A DNA stretch of 28,008 nucleotides from Cytophagales bacterium. GTDB taxonomy: Bacteria > Bacteroidota > Bacteroidia > Cytophagales > Cyclobacteriaceae. The notes beneath the pieces are model-generated. The model worked only from the letters and a program-made list of their open reading frames with translations. It was not told the origin of the DNA and did no database searches. The stretch is from NCBI GenBank assembly GCA_003541895.1, contig DPLR01000629.1, forward strand, positions 1 to 28,008, written 5' to 3'. Position 1 is the first letter of the stretch; every line of letters begins with the position of its first letter. The position numbers and the translations under genes were made by a program. This document shows, piece after piece, positions 8,593 to 17,493 of this stretch.

Positions 8593-9687
8593 TTATTTCG
8601 GAACGTAGATTTCCTTCAGCTTCACTCCGATCGTTTCAAAAATTTTCTTCCTGAAATCTTCACGAGGGAACGGCCTGTTGGCAAGCACCACATAGAAAAT
8701 TTCTTTTTCAGGAATGCTCACATAATCGGCATAAAAACCACCTTGCGTTCCGGTATGCGAAAAAACTTTTGCACCGTCTTCGGTCGTGGTGATGAACCAA
8801 GCATAGCCCATGAACGGTTCATTCTTATCTGCCCAATTGGAGTACTTCATAATGGAGCGAGATTGATCGATGGTTTCCTTCTTCAAGAAAGTTGCTTTCT
8901 GAATGGCTTGTTCATATTTCGCCAGCTCTTTTATCGAACTCCACACGCCACCGTTGCCCGCAGCAGCAAACGTAGGCTCCTCTCCATAATCGCGTTCAGT
9001 AAATTCGCCAAGCACATTGATGTAGCCGTGGGCAACACCACTCGTTGGAAATGCTCCGTCTGTAATTTTACTATTCAGCATTCCTGCCGGCTTGAAAATT
9101 TTATCAGCCACAACTTCTTGCCATTTTCTATCGGATACTTTCTGAATGATGAGCGCCAGTCCATCAAACGCAGGGTTTGAATATTCAAAATGAGAACCGG
9201 GTTCAAACGCGAGTGAATCGTTCAGTTCAATCGGATCCCAGTTTTGTTGATCATCGGCAGACAATAAATAAGGAGCATCCAAAAATTTCCTTCGATTGTC
9301 GGGCAAGCCTGACGTGTGCGTGAGCATGAAATGCAATTTCACTTGATTGGCAATCTTCGGGTTTTTGAAATCGTGAAAGTATTTCGATAGGCTATCGTTG
9401 AGAGAAAGTTTTCCTTCTTCGGCCAGTTTAAGAATGGTGTTTGAAACAACTGTTTTGGTTATCGAACCGATGTTAAACAATGTTGCATTCGTAATTTTTT
9501 CTTTGGACTGTGTGTCGGCAATGCCATATCCTTTTTGAATCAGAGTATCGCCTTTCACCGACAATAAAACAGCAGCGCCCGGCTCGTTGTCTTTAAATTC
9601 ATTTCCAAAAAGTTGATCCAAATTTTTCTTTGGATCCATTGAACAACCAAAGGTGATCACCAGCAGAAGTAAAAGCAGTCGTTTCAT
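8593..9687 (-). CDS. Serine hydrolase lipoprotein, class C beta-lactamase fold
   Basis: 364 residues. The N-terminus 'MKRLLLLLLVITFGC' is a lipoprotein signal with lipidated C15. Catalytic motifs of the beta-lactamase/DD-peptidase family are S75-x-x-K78 (SITK), Y169-S-N (YSN) and H311-T-G (HTG), all intact, plus the 'TLFNIGSITKTV' and 'LTHTSGLPD' contexts. Family members include DD-carboxypeptidases, esterases and D-aminopeptidases. The substrate cannot be told, and nothing suggests a true resistance beta-lactamase. Probably anchored in a membrane facing the periplasm. It is downstream of the CLC gene with a 118-base gap, so it is probably transcribed on its own. Confidence 0.92.
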   Translation of the reverse strand: MKRLLLLLLVITFGCSMDPKKNLDQLFGNEFKDNEPGAAVLLSVKGDTLIQKGYGIADTQSKEKITNATLFNIGSITKTVVSNTILKLAEEGKLSLNDSLSKYFHDFKNPKIANQVKLHFMLTHTSGLPDNRRKFLDAPYLLSADDQQNWDPIELNDSLAFEPGSHFEYSNPAFDGLALIIQKVSDRKWQEVVADKIFKPAGMLNSKITDGAFPTSGVAHGYINVLGEFTERDYGEEPTFAAAGNGGVWSSIKELAKYEQAIQKATFLKKETIDQSRSIMKYSNWADKNEPFMGYAWFITTTEDGAKVFSHTGTQGGFYADYVSIPEKEIFYVVLANRPFPREDFRKKIFETIGVKLKEIYVPK

Positions 9688-9805
9688 TCAATCAAGGATT
9701 TGCTCCCGATTTACGAAAAAAAATAATACCATGACATGACCAATTTCAACCAGCCTTAACAAGGAAACCTATTTATTCATGTTCGTTTCTTCAAACTGAA
9801 AATGA

Positions 9806-11584
9806 TCAACCAATGGACGTTGATTTCAATTTCGTTCGGTAGTTGGAAAGGACACTCGACTTTGTAAGGAAGCCGATGTAATGACCGTTTTCTAGGACAG
9901 GTAAATTCCAAGCTCCGGTCTCGTCAAATTTCCGCATCACTGAATCCATATCTTCATCACTGGAAATGATCGCTGGTGGTTTTCGCATCAACTCCACCAC
10001 GTTCACCGTGTCATACAGTTCGTGCTTGAAAATAATCTCACGTACATCGTCTAAGAAAATCACACCCAGCAAGTTTTTCTCCTGATCAACCACGGGAAAA
10101 ATATTTCGCCTTGACTTCGCAATTTTATCTACAAGAATTTTCAGTGAATCTGTTGGCAATACGAATTGAAAATCGGTCTCAACCAAATTAGTCGTTCTAA
10201 TGGTAGTAAGAATATTATGGTCGCGATCGTGCGTAAAAATATTTCCTGTGGCGGCTAGCCTGCGGTTATCCATCGAAAAGGGTTCGAAATGTTTCGATAT
10301 CGCATAGCTGATGGAAGAGACAATCATCAATGGAATCATCAATGTATATCCGCCCGTAATTTCAGCGATGAGAAATATAGCCGTTAATGGCGCGTGATAC
10401 AATCCACTCAGAATGCCAGCCATACCTACGATGGTAAAATTGGCTATAGGCAAATTAGTTAGACCGAGTAGATTCAAAAACTTCGCTATAAAAAATCCAG
10501 CGTACGCTCCAACAAAAAGAGAGGGGGCAAAATTTCCTCCGTTTCCACCACTGCCAATGGTGATGGCGACTGCCACGGGTTTTATCAACACCACTGCACC
10601 CACAAAAAACAAAACAATCCATTCGTTGTCTTGAAAAGGTTGAAGTACACCGCGATGAAATAATTCTTCAGGATGAAGCAACGAAAGCGTCTTTATGCTT
10701 TGATAGCCTTCGCCAAAGAGTGATGGAAACACGAGTACCAATCCGCCTAACAAAATTCCGCCTATCGCTGCTTTTGAATACTTTCCCAGATCTGATTTAC
10801 TAAACGCTCCATCAAGGCGAATAAAAACGCGCGAATGATAAACAGCAATCAGGCCGGTGAATAAACTGAGTAGCAAGTAAAATGGAACGTTGTGATAATT
10901 AAATGGCTGTTGCAATTGGAATGACAAAATGATGTCATCCTTCAAAACAATTTTTGAAACTAATGCTCCCGTGGCAGCCGCAATAATCAATGGGGCAAAC
11001 GCGGAAATACTTATGTCGATCAGCAACACTTCTAAGGCAAACAAAACTCCGGCAATAGGTGCATTAAATGCGGCTGCTATGCCGGCAGAGATACCACAGG
11101 CCAACAACAGCGTTCTGTCTTGGTAATTCAAATTGAATGCGCGCGAAAAATTTACACCAAACGCGGCACCGGTAATCACCATGGGCGCTTCGAGTCCGGC
11201 TGAGCCACCAAGGCCAACCGTTACTGAACTAGTGAGTAGCTGCGCATACATTTGAACCTTTGGGATGAAGCTTGACTTTTTAGCGATGGAATGAAGTATG
11301 TGCGCAATGCCTCGTTCAAGCCGACCTTTTAGAATCTTTTGTGTGATGATCACCGACAACAAAATGCCAATCATCGGCAAACACACATAAAAATAGTTGA
11401 AGCTAGTAAAGTTGCTTTCGGTAGCCGAAACATAAATAAAGTGAACGAACGATTTCAGCAGAATGGCAGCCAAGCCCACCAGCATACCCACCATTACACT
11501 CGACAAGAGAATGAATTGATTCTTTGTCAGCTTATTTCTAAGCCAGCCTATTAGCATTTTTGGTTTCAGCGTCATGCGATTCAA
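9806..11584 (-). CDS. CLC-family chloride channel/antiporter with C-terminal CBS pair
   Basis: 592 residues. Residues about 25-435 form the CLC membrane domain. Selectivity-filter motifs are 'GLGGSAGLEAP' at 124-134, with the gating glutamate E132, and 'GGNGGNFAPSLFVGA' at 346-360, with a tyrosine Y427 ('SYAISKHF') at the expected position of the central anion-binding Tyr. 'FALEVLL' supplies E185 where proton-coupled CLCs have an internal glutamate, which favours an H+/Cl- exchanger (inference). Two CBS domains follow (about 465-525 and 535-590), which often bind adenine nucleotides. A perfect TATTTTTG -7 element lies at 11590-11597, only about 6 bases before the listed ATG, so the real start may be M4 (11575) or M10. 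Confidence 0.93.
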   Translation of the reverse strand: MNRMTLKPKMLIGWLRNKLTKNQFILLSSVMVGMLVGLAAILLKSFVHFIYVSATESNFTSFNYFYVCLPMIGILLSVIITQKILKGRLERGIAHILHSIAKKSSFIPKVQMYAQLLTSSVTVGLGGSAGLEAPMVITGAAFGVNFSRAFNLNYQDRTLLLACGISAGIAAAFNAPIAGVLFALEVLLIDISISAFAPLIIAAATGALVSKIVLKDDIILSFQLQQPFNYHNVPFYLLLSLFTGLIAVYHSRVFIRLDGAFSKSDLGKYSKAAIGGILLGGLVLVFPSLFGEGYQSIKTLSLLHPEELFHRGVLQPFQDNEWIVLFFVGAVVLIKPVAVAITIGSGGNGGNFAPSLFVGAYAGFFIAKFLNLLGLTNLPIANFTIVGMAGILSGLYHAPLTAIFLIAEITGGYTLMIPLMIVSSISYAISKHFEPFSMDNRRLAATGNIFTHDRDHNILTTIRTTNLVETDFQFVLPTDSLKILVDKIAKSRRNIFPVVDQEKNLLGVIFLDDVREIIFKHELYDTVNVVELMRKPPAIISSDEDMDSVMRKFDETGAWNLPVLENGHYIGFLTKSSVLSNYRTKLKSTSIG

Positions 11585-11653
11585 TTGACCAAAAATAAGA
11601 ACGAAATGATTAATAGACGAGGAAAGTCAATTGATGATTGAACAACAGACTAT

Positions 11654-11691
11654 ATCTTCCACTGAAGTCAACGCAGACTCCAGTGGAAGAT
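11654..11691. terminator. Strong stem-loop downstream of the crystallin gene
   Basis: ATCTTCCACTG (11654-11664) pairs perfectly with CAGTGGAAGAT (11681-11691), and AGTC/GACT extend the stem inward after one mismatch, leaving a 6-base loop. It starts 23 bases past the crystallin stop. There is no T tract on either strand, so it could end transcription weakly or protect the 3' end of the transcript. Confidence 0.55.
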
Positions 11692-11714
11692 GAAGGAAAG
11701 CGACACTAAAAGAA

Positions 11715-12269
11715 CTACTCTCGTACCAATTGCAAAGAGGATATCTGATCATTCCATTCTGGATTCTGCGATGCCGACCAAGTGCCACGTATCTCGATGG
11801 ATCTTCCTTGAAAGTTTGAATCCCAGTATGCAATCACTTTATAACCTGAAGGGACTTGCATATTACTTATGCAATCATTCCAATCATCACCCACCCATGG
11901 CACATCACCTGAAAATCTTTTCGAAGCACCATCAGGACCGTCACGATAGGTGATTACTTGAACAGGTTCATCAGCAATCAGTCTAAGCGAAGAGATTTGA
12001 TCATTCCATTCTGGGTTTTGCGAGGCTGACCAAGTACCTTTTATCTCAATCCATCGCCCCTGAAAATTGGAATCCCAATAGGCAATTACTTTAAAACCAG
12101 GTGAAACCACCATGTTACTAATGCAGTCGTTCCAATCATCTCCTACCCAAGTAACATCTCCATAAAAAATGCGAGACTCCCCTTCTGGGCCATCACGGTA
12201 TGTAATAACCTTTTGTGCTATGCTGTTGAGCGATACAAATACGAATAAAGCCACGATAGAATATTTCAT
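11715..12269 (-). CDS. Secreted two-domain beta/gamma-crystallin protein
   Basis: 184 residues: a signal peptide (MKYSIVALFVFVSLNSIA, cut near A18), then two tandem domains of about 84 residues (19-103 and 104-184), roughly 80% identical. Each has two Greek-key halves. The first has 'VITYRDGP.G...F.GDV.WVGDDWNDCISNM', the second 'KVIAYWDSNFQGR.IEI.GTWSASQNPEWNDQISSL'. NDQISS (89-94 and 173-178) fits the crystallin calcium motif (N/D)(N/D)xx(S/T)S exactly. NDCISN (47-52 and 131-136) fits except for the last residue. Such proteins bind Ca2+ and may be structural or stress-related. Monocistronic by context, with its own promoter-like sequence upstream and a stem-loop downstream. Confidence 0.85.
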   Translation of the reverse strand: MKYSIVALFVFVSLNSIAQKVITYRDGPEGESRIFYGDVTWVGDDWNDCISNMVVSPGFKVIAYWDSNFQGRWIEIKGTWSASQNPEWNDQISSLRLIADEPVQVITYRDGPDGASKRFSGDVPWVGDDWNDCISNMQVPSGYKVIAYWDSNFQGRSIEIRGTWSASQNPEWNDQISSLQLVRE

Positions 12270-12290
12270 ATGAGTTGTGTTTAGTGTATC

Positions 12291-12321
12291 TAAAAATAAT
12301 TTTTATCATCCATTTTTTCAA
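12291..12321 (-). promoter_or_regulatory. Putative Bacteroidota promoter of the crystallin gene
   Basis: On the minus strand TTG (12321-12319), a 20-base spacer, then TATTTTTA (12298-12291), one base off TAnnTTTG. It lies 22 bases before the ATG of the crystallin gene, inside the 79-base gap to the upstream gene. Confidence 0.4.
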
Positions 12322-12348
12322 GAATGATTACAGACGATACGGAAGTTT

Positions 12349-13155
12349 CTATCGCAACATCTTCCCCAATTCTCCCCATTCAAACCCCGTTTCTATTCGG
12401 TTGTGGTGCAGCGCAGGAGTTTGCGTGGTTATAATCAGCTGCGTTTTGTTGATCACTGTAACATGATGCTGCGGTATTTTTAGTTTGATGCCTTTCACGG
12501 CTTTGAACTTCGCCTTTGGAAAATAGTCTTGTACCGATTTCTTCAGCATATTGATGTTGCGCATGTCATACATCAGCATTACCTCTGGTTGATAAGCTGC
12601 TATGTTTTGTAATAGTGTAGTCATGCGCTGTTGATAAACGTGTTGCTCGTAACGTGCGCGGCTTTTTAGAAATCCAAAGGCAGGCATATCAAGCCATGCG
12701 TAATACCACGCATGGTTGTGCGGACTGGGCAACGGATACAACTGAATCCACGCTTCATATGAAGAAGGAGTGACAAACGAACTCTGTTGATACTTCAGTA
12801 AATCCGGAAGTTTTTTATGGCGATAGCCATGCACAAAGGCGATCAGGTTTTTCCAGATGCCGTGCAGAACAGCGTTGCTCCCAAATCGGAAATCAAATAA
12901 TGAGTTGAACAATTCTGCTCTTGGACCTTCGATTCGCGAGGCGATGTTTTTATACATCTCGCGGATATTGCACAGCGTTGGTTCTTTCGTTTTGCCATGA
13001 TGATCAAAAAAATAATTGAATCGCTCAGCTACTTCTTCGGGTAAGTCGCCACCGCTATCTTCATAGGCAACAAACCAGATCGGTGCCTGCCATGATCCGT
13101 AACCATAAAAATGATCTAGCCAATGCTTGAGTTTTTTTTCTTGAATAAGCTCCAT
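12349..13155 (-). CDS. Conserved-looking protein of unknown function, possible DNA-glycosylase-like fold
   Basis: 268 residues, soluble, no signal peptide, rich in Trp/Tyr/His. I do not recognise the family with confidence. An early strand-loop 'APIWFVAYEDSGGD' (24-37), a middle 'LYPLPSPHNHAWYY' (139-152) and a late 'LIITTQTPALHHNRI' (240-254) loosely recall the order of the substrate-pocket strand, Pro-rich loop and His-containing loop of uracil-DNA glycosylase-like folds. This is weak, and other nucleotide-binding folds could show the same pattern. It sits 12 bases downstream of the four-helix membrane protein gene, so the two are probably co-transcribed. Confidence 0.7.
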   Translation of the reverse strand: MELIQEKKLKHWLDHFYGYGSWQAPIWFVAYEDSGGDLPEEVAERFNYFFDHHGKTKEPTLCNIREMYKNIASRIEGPRAELFNSLFDFRFGSNAVLHGIWKNLIAFVHGYRHKKLPDLLKYQQSSFVTPSSYEAWIQLYPLPSPHNHAWYYAWLDMPAFGFLKSRARYEQHVYQQRMTTLLQNIAAYQPEVMLMYDMRNINMLKKSVQDYFPKAKFKAVKGIKLKIPQHHVTVINKTQLIITTQTPALHHNRIETGFEWGELGKMLR

Positions 13156-13167
13156 CGCAACGCTAAC

Positions 13168-13518
13168 TTACTCAACAAACATCGAAGTTAACGTTCCTGC
13201 CATGCCAAGAACAAGGCCAATAATTGCGCCTTTGGTCGGAATTTCTTTAAACATAGAATAAGCAACAATCGGCTCTACCACTAAAATGGAACCAATCGAA
13301 ATGGCCACCACAATCCAGATGTTGTCAAAAGATTTGTAACCGAGCATATAACCTCCTAATAATGCAGCACCTGCAAGCGTCATGATTACAAATGAAATCC
13401 AAAATACCTGTTGGGTGCTCTTGGCTTGCAGCTGATGTGCCGAGTACAGTTCAGCATAGATGGCAAGAATTTCACCTACCGCTATAAGCGCAATGGATAT
13501 CAATTTCGTGATAGTCAT
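13168..13518 (-). CDS. Four-helix SMR/EamA-like small membrane protein
   Basis: 116 residues with four membrane segments (about 5-25, 38-58, 67-87, 95-115), the size of a small multidrug resistance unit or half an EamA transporter. A glutamate in helix 1 (E16, 'AVGEILAIYAEL') recalls the essential Glu of SMR proteins. The last part 'VVEPIVAYSMFKEIPTKGAIIGLVLGMAGTL' strongly resembles the final helix pair of DMT-superfamily transporters, where helix 3 ends in a short '.E.P...' turn. It would need to dimerise to transport. Substrate unknown. It precedes the unknown 268-residue gene by 12 bases. Confidence 0.75.
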   Translation of the reverse strand: MTITKLISIALIAVGEILAIYAELYSAHQLQAKSTQQVFWISFVIMTLAGAALLGGYMLGYKSFDNIWIVVAISIGSILVVEPIVAYSMFKEIPTKGAIIGLVLGMAGTLTSMFVE

Positions 13519-13618
13519 CTTCTTCTTTTTTGTTGAAAAGTTAAATCATTTTCTAACATGCCTCGCATTGATTTTGCTTTTCATCGGCAGCATGCCTTCA
13601 AAAAAATTGGGTGTTAAA

Positions 13619-15850
13619 TTAAGCTGAAGCCAGTGGGAGGCGTAATGTAAAAACACACCCAACACCTTCTTTGCTCTCAATGGTGAGCGAACCTTTCATG
13701 GCATCGGCATAGGATTTGGCAATGTACAGTCCTAATCCTTTGCCGGCCACGTGAAAATGAAAGCGAGTGTAAAAATCAAAAAGCTTGGGATGATGTTTTT
13801 CGTCTAGGCCTAAACCGTTGTCGGCTATGCTTAACAAAAAATATCCGTCTTCAATTTTCGTTTCTATCTTGATCTGTAAAGGCCTCCGCTCATCGCGATA
13901 TTTTATTGCATTATCCAGTAATGCGTAAATGATAAATTGAAAGTAAGGTTTAATCGTGTTGATGTTACCATTGGCGTAATAGTGCTCTTCCAAGGTTGCA
14001 CCCGAATGGGATATCTGCTGCTCCAGTTTTAGTTTCGCAATGGCCACTTGTTGTTCTATATTAACATCGCTAAGTGGAGGTTGTTCATCTTGCAATTGCA
14101 GAATAAGATTAAGATCCTTCACTACCACATCTAATTCATTGGCAGCGGTTTTCAAATGACATAGCACCTGATTTTCATTTTCGCTTGGGCTTGACTTAAG
14201 CAAGTTGCTCAACCCAAGTATGCGGGCTACGGGTGCACGCAAATTATGTGCTGACAGATGAGCAAACTTTTCTAACTGCTGGTTGTAGTCAATGATTTCG
14301 CGGGTTCGCTTTTCAACCTCCTTTTGTAACGTCTGATTGTTTTCTAAAATCTCTTTGTTTTGAAGTTCAATTAAATCGTTTGCCTTCTTCAATGCTTCAT
14401 TGATTTCTTTTAACTCTTCATCTTGCTCAGAAATCGCTTGGTATTGTTCCGTTAACTCGTGTCTTTGTTTCTGCAATAGGCGGTTCTGTTTTCTGAATTT
14501 CCGAAAAGCAACAAAGGCAAAAAGGGCGATCACGAAAATAGTACCCGTAACTCCGGCAAACGAATTGATGATGCGTCTATGGCGTTCGTCTGAAGCAATT
14601 TTCTCCAACTTATTTTTCTCCAATTCATTTTTAATTTGCTCTTGCTTCAAATTAAAATCGGCCAACATGGAATTCCGTTTGACCTTGTCTGAAACAATGC
14701 TGTCTTGAATTTTCTGTCTATATTTTGAATGATCGAAGGCATCTTTGTACATCCCCAATTGGTAGGCCGCCTGGCTGTAATAGTCAAGCGCTTTCAATAA
14801 GATGTTTGTATTATCGGCTTGCTTACTAAGTGATATAGCCAGAGATGCATGTTGAACGGCCTTCGCTGGTTGAGTGGACGTGAGGTAATAAAATGCATAG
14901 GAGTTGTGGTGATCCGCTAAACGATCTTTGAATCCCAATTCATTGCAAATGGCTTCTCCCTTCACTAAAAATTCTTTAGCCGAATCTAACTTGTGGGTCT
15001 CCGTATAAATCGTTGCTAAACTGCTGTACACTAAGGTCAGTCCACGTTTATCTCCTGCTGCTTCTACCACTTGAAGTGCTTTCTTAAAATCAATCAGCGC
15101 CTGATTGAACTTCCGTAAAGCCTGATGCGCTTGACCGAGGTTGGTAAGCGATCTGCCCATGCCCGGTTCATCGTTCAGCTTTCGTTGTAGATCATAAGCT
15201 TGTTGGTAGTACTCCAGTGCTTTTTCGAAATCATGGATATCGAAATAGATTACGCCCATGTTATTCAGCAACGTGCCCACTCCTTGTAGGTCATTGATTT
15301 TCTTCTTCACGTTGAGCGCACCCGAAAAATAGCCCATGGCTTTTTCATAGTCTCCTTCATTTCTATAGATAGCGCCAAGTGCTGTTTTGCTATCACCAAT
15401 TCCTTTAAGGTCGTTGGTTTGCTCTGCAATGGCATTGGCTTGCTCCAGTAATTCAACCGCCTTTTTATGATCGCCTTTAAATAAAAAGGGTATCGCTTCG
15501 CAGCGAAGCGCCCTGCCATAGCCTTTACTAAATTGAATTTTAGTGGCGAGACTCTTTGCTACTTGAGCATATTTAGCAGTAGAATCAAGATTTTTATTAT
15601 AGAATTGATAAGCCAACTCACAGTACGCAAGTGTACGCGTAGTATCGGCAGCGGTAGAATGAATTAGTGTACGGAGGCTATCCAATTTCACCTGCGCATG
15701 AACGATGCCGTTCAAACTAAAAAGCAGAAAAACTACCTTATAAATAGGTGAGGTACGCGTATGCAAATCAGAAATGCCCAGGGAGATTAATCTTAAAATT
15801 GCGGGCGAAACTAGGGCAATCAGTCTACTTAACCAAACCAGAGCATACAC
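13619..15850 (-). CDS. TPR-containing membrane histidine kinase
   Basis: Up to 743 residues. After a hydrophobic N-terminus ('YKVVFLLFSLNGIVHAQ', an export signal), residues about 70-380 are tetratricopeptide repeats ('ALGAIYRNEGDYEKAMGYF', 'NMGVIYFDIHDFEKALEYY', 'NLGQAHQALRKFNQALIDF'). Then come one membrane helix (about 430-449), a long coiled coil (452-525), a HisKA region with H535 in 'SAHNLRAPV', and a HATPase domain (N box DNAIKYR 646-652, G1 DNGLGL 677-682, G2 GKGLGLYI 703-710). The listed GTG start puts about 34 extra residues before the signal; no internal Met exists there, so the start is uncertain (a TTG near residue 29 is possible). No response regulator adjoins it. Confidence 0.9.
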   Translation of the reverse strand: MYALVWLSRLIALVSPAILRLISLGISDLHTRTSPIYKVVFLLFSLNGIVHAQVKLDSLRTLIHSTAADTTRTLAYCELAYQFYNKNLDSTAKYAQVAKSLATKIQFSKGYGRALRCEAIPFLFKGDHKKAVELLEQANAIAEQTNDLKGIGDSKTALGAIYRNEGDYEKAMGYFSGALNVKKKINDLQGVGTLLNNMGVIYFDIHDFEKALEYYQQAYDLQRKLNDEPGMGRSLTNLGQAHQALRKFNQALIDFKKALQVVEAAGDKRGLTLVYSSLATIYTETHKLDSAKEFLVKGEAICNELGFKDRLADHHNSYAFYYLTSTQPAKAVQHASLAISLSKQADNTNILLKALDYYSQAAYQLGMYKDAFDHSKYRQKIQDSIVSDKVKRNSMLADFNLKQEQIKNELEKNKLEKIASDERHRRIINSFAGVTGTIFVIALFAFVAFRKFRKQNRLLQKQRHELTEQYQAISEQDEELKEINEALKKANDLIELQNKEILENNQTLQKEVEKRTREIIDYNQQLEKFAHLSAHNLRAPVARILGLSNLLKSSPSENENQVLCHLKTAANELDVVVKDLNLILQLQDEQPPLSDVNIEQQVAIAKLKLEQQISHSGATLEEHYYANGNINTIKPYFQFIIYALLDNAIKYRDERRPLQIKIETKIEDGYFLLSIADNGLGLDEKHHPKLFDFYTRFHFHVAGKGLGLYIAKSYADAMKGSLTIESKEGVGCVFTLRLPLASA

Positions 15851-15919
15851 ATATGTATGTGAGGCGACATTTGCGCGTGTTTAATTTTCCTTTCTTGGCT
15901 GAAGCTTGCGGTCACTGTT

Positions 15920-16099
15920 CTACCCTATTCCATTCAAAATGCTATAGCAAACTCCGCCAGCCACAATCAAATAAACCACAGCCAGTATGTAAAACATTTT
16001 AGAATTAACGGCATTTATTTTTCTTCGGCTAAATCCCATACTTATGAAAAGTATGGGTGGCCCAAACATCAACGCAAGTAACAAGAGTATAATCATCAT
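15920..16099 (-). CDS. 59-residue two-helix membrane protein overlapping the radical SAM gene
   Basis: Found by reading the gap by eye. The ATG at 16099-16097 overlaps the TGA of the radical SAM gene as ATGA, and the frame runs 59 codons to TAG at 15920. The product has a first hydrophobic helix (MMIILLLLALMFGPPILFIS), a basic turn (GFSRRKINAVNSK) and a second helix (MFYILAVVYLIVAGGVCYSI). The basic residues between the helices suggest a hairpin with both ends outside. The overlap implies translational coupling to the radical SAM protein. Function unknown; a small membrane subunit or anchor is a reasonable guess. Being under 60 residues it is easily missed by automated gene calling. Confidence 0.7.
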   Translation of the reverse strand: MMIILLLLALMFGPPILFISMGFSRRKINAVNSKMFYILAVVYLIVAGGVCYSILNGIG

Positions 16100-17493
16100 A
16101 CCGCAAGCTTTTCTTGAAGTTCTTGTAAATATACTTTTTTATGATCGCGATAAAACAAATTCATCGTTTCAAAAGGAATGATTTTATAATCTTTATTCAC
16201 TATGTGCACGCATGATTTTTTGATGGCACGAACATCAAAATTGTAAGCATCGATAAATTGCATGATGATCACGCGAAAAAGATTATCATAACTTAACGAT
16301 GGCGCACTGACATTGGGCAGACAGCACAGTAGCGAATGCAATTTTTCGGTAGCCCCTTCTACTGAGTTACCTGTACTAAACAGATTAATCATCTTAGCAT
16401 GCAACTGTTGATCTTGTTCATAGACAATCGTGTTTCTGCTGTTATCCAACAAATCGGCCGGGTTAATGTAGCGCGTTAATGGGATCACTTCCGTACCCAA
16501 TTTCAATGCATAACCCATTACCAATGCATCAGGATTACAAGGCACCGGTATCAAGTCATCGCTTTTAAACAGATTTGTCTGTTCTATAATTTTCCTACGC
16601 ACTTCCGTAAGAGTTATTCGGTCGGTAGCGCTATTGAAGTTTTGCAATCGACCTGCCTGCTGTGTAGGTTGAAGAGTGACACCTCGAACACACTGCTGTT
16701 TGAGCGCAAACTCAATCACTTCTCCAATGGTATGGTCGTTTAAATTTTTCTGAATCGTGACAACCAAAGTAGTTGAGAGGTTTAGTTTATTTAAGTGCTC
16801 CAATGCCTGCTGGCGTATCGAAACCAAGTTTCCACCGCGCATCGTTTCGAGTACTTCCTTCTGCAACGAATCGAACTGCAAATAAATTTCAAAGCCCGGT
16901 GTATACGTTGACAACCTCTTAGCAAATTCAAAATCTTTCGCGATCGTGATGCCATTGGTATTCACCATGAGATGTTTAATCGGCAATGATTTTGCATAAT
17001 CCAGTATTTCAAAAAATTGCGGATGAATGGTTGGCTCACCTCCGCTGATTTGCACCACATCGGGTTCGCGTTCGTTTTCAACAATGGTATCCAACATTTT
17101 TTTTACTTCATCGAGCGTACGATGATTGCCGTAGGTTGGTGACGACCCCGCATAACACGTTGGGCAGGTTAAGTTGCATCGATCGGTAATCTCTACCACT
17201 GTTAGACAAGAGTGTTGTTCATGATCAGCACACAAACCACAATCATAAGGACAACCATAATGCGTCTTGGTATTGAATTTATAAGGTGTCTCCGAGGGTT
17301 TGTTGTAGTTGCGAATATTTTTGTAATAAGCCACGTCATCGGCTATCAGCACTTTTGAGTTGCCATGCTCTGGGCATCGCTTCAACATATAAACACAGTC
17401 ATCTTCAAAAACTATTTTGGCATCTACCCGCTGTAAGCACTCAGGACATAAGCTTAAGGTAAAGTCGTAGTACGTGTATTTTCTAGTTGGCAT
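16096..17493 (-). CDS. Radical SAM protein of the Tes (tetraether lipid synthase)/COG1964 type
   Basis: 465 residues from the ATG at 17493 (MPTRKYTYYD); the longer frame back to 17541 lies inside the upstream gene. N-terminal metal site: C16-x-x-C19 and C40-P-E-H43. Next is the cysteine cluster C81, C85, C88, C96 ('YGCPYDCGLCADHEQHSC'). The radical SAM cluster motif is C106-x3-C110-x2-C113 ('CNLTCPTCYA'), with the SAM motif GGEP at 151-154. More cysteines near the end (C319, C390-C391, C428) are candidates for an auxiliary cluster. This multi-cluster plan and the 'GCPYDCGLC..H.QH.C' string are hallmarks of the family holding archaeal Tes, which joins lipid tails by C-C bonds. The substrate here is unknown. 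Overlaps the Lgt-like gene by 11 bases and the 59-residue gene by 4. Confidence 0.88.
   Translation of the reverse strand: MPTRKYTYYDFTLSLCPECLQRVDAKIVFEDDCVYMLKRCPEHGNSKVLIADDVAYYKNIRNYNKPSETPYKFNTKTHYGCPYDCGLCADHEQHSCLTVVEITDRCNLTCPTCYAGSSPTYGNHRTLDEVKKMLDTIVENEREPDVVQISGGEPTIHPQFFEILDYAKSLPIKHLMVNTNGITIAKDFEFAKRLSTYTPGFEIYLQFDSLQKEVLETMRGGNLVSIRQQALEHLNKLNLSTTLVVTIQKNLNDHTIGEVIEFALKQQCVRGVTLQPTQQAGRLQNFNSATDRITLTEVRRKIIEQTNLFKSDDLIPVPCNPDALVMGYALKLGTEVIPLTRYINPADLLDNSRNTIVYEQDQQLHAKMINLFSTGNSVEGATEKLHSLLCCLPNVSAPSLSYDNLFRVIIMQFIDAYNFDVRAIKKSCVHIVNKDYKIIPFETMNLFYRDHKKVYLQELQEKLAV

Noticed and set aside
8593..9687. Antibiotic-resistance beta-lactamase
   Set aside because: The motifs fit the broad class C serine hydrolase family, but the lipoprotein signal, motif context and neighbours give no support for resistance.
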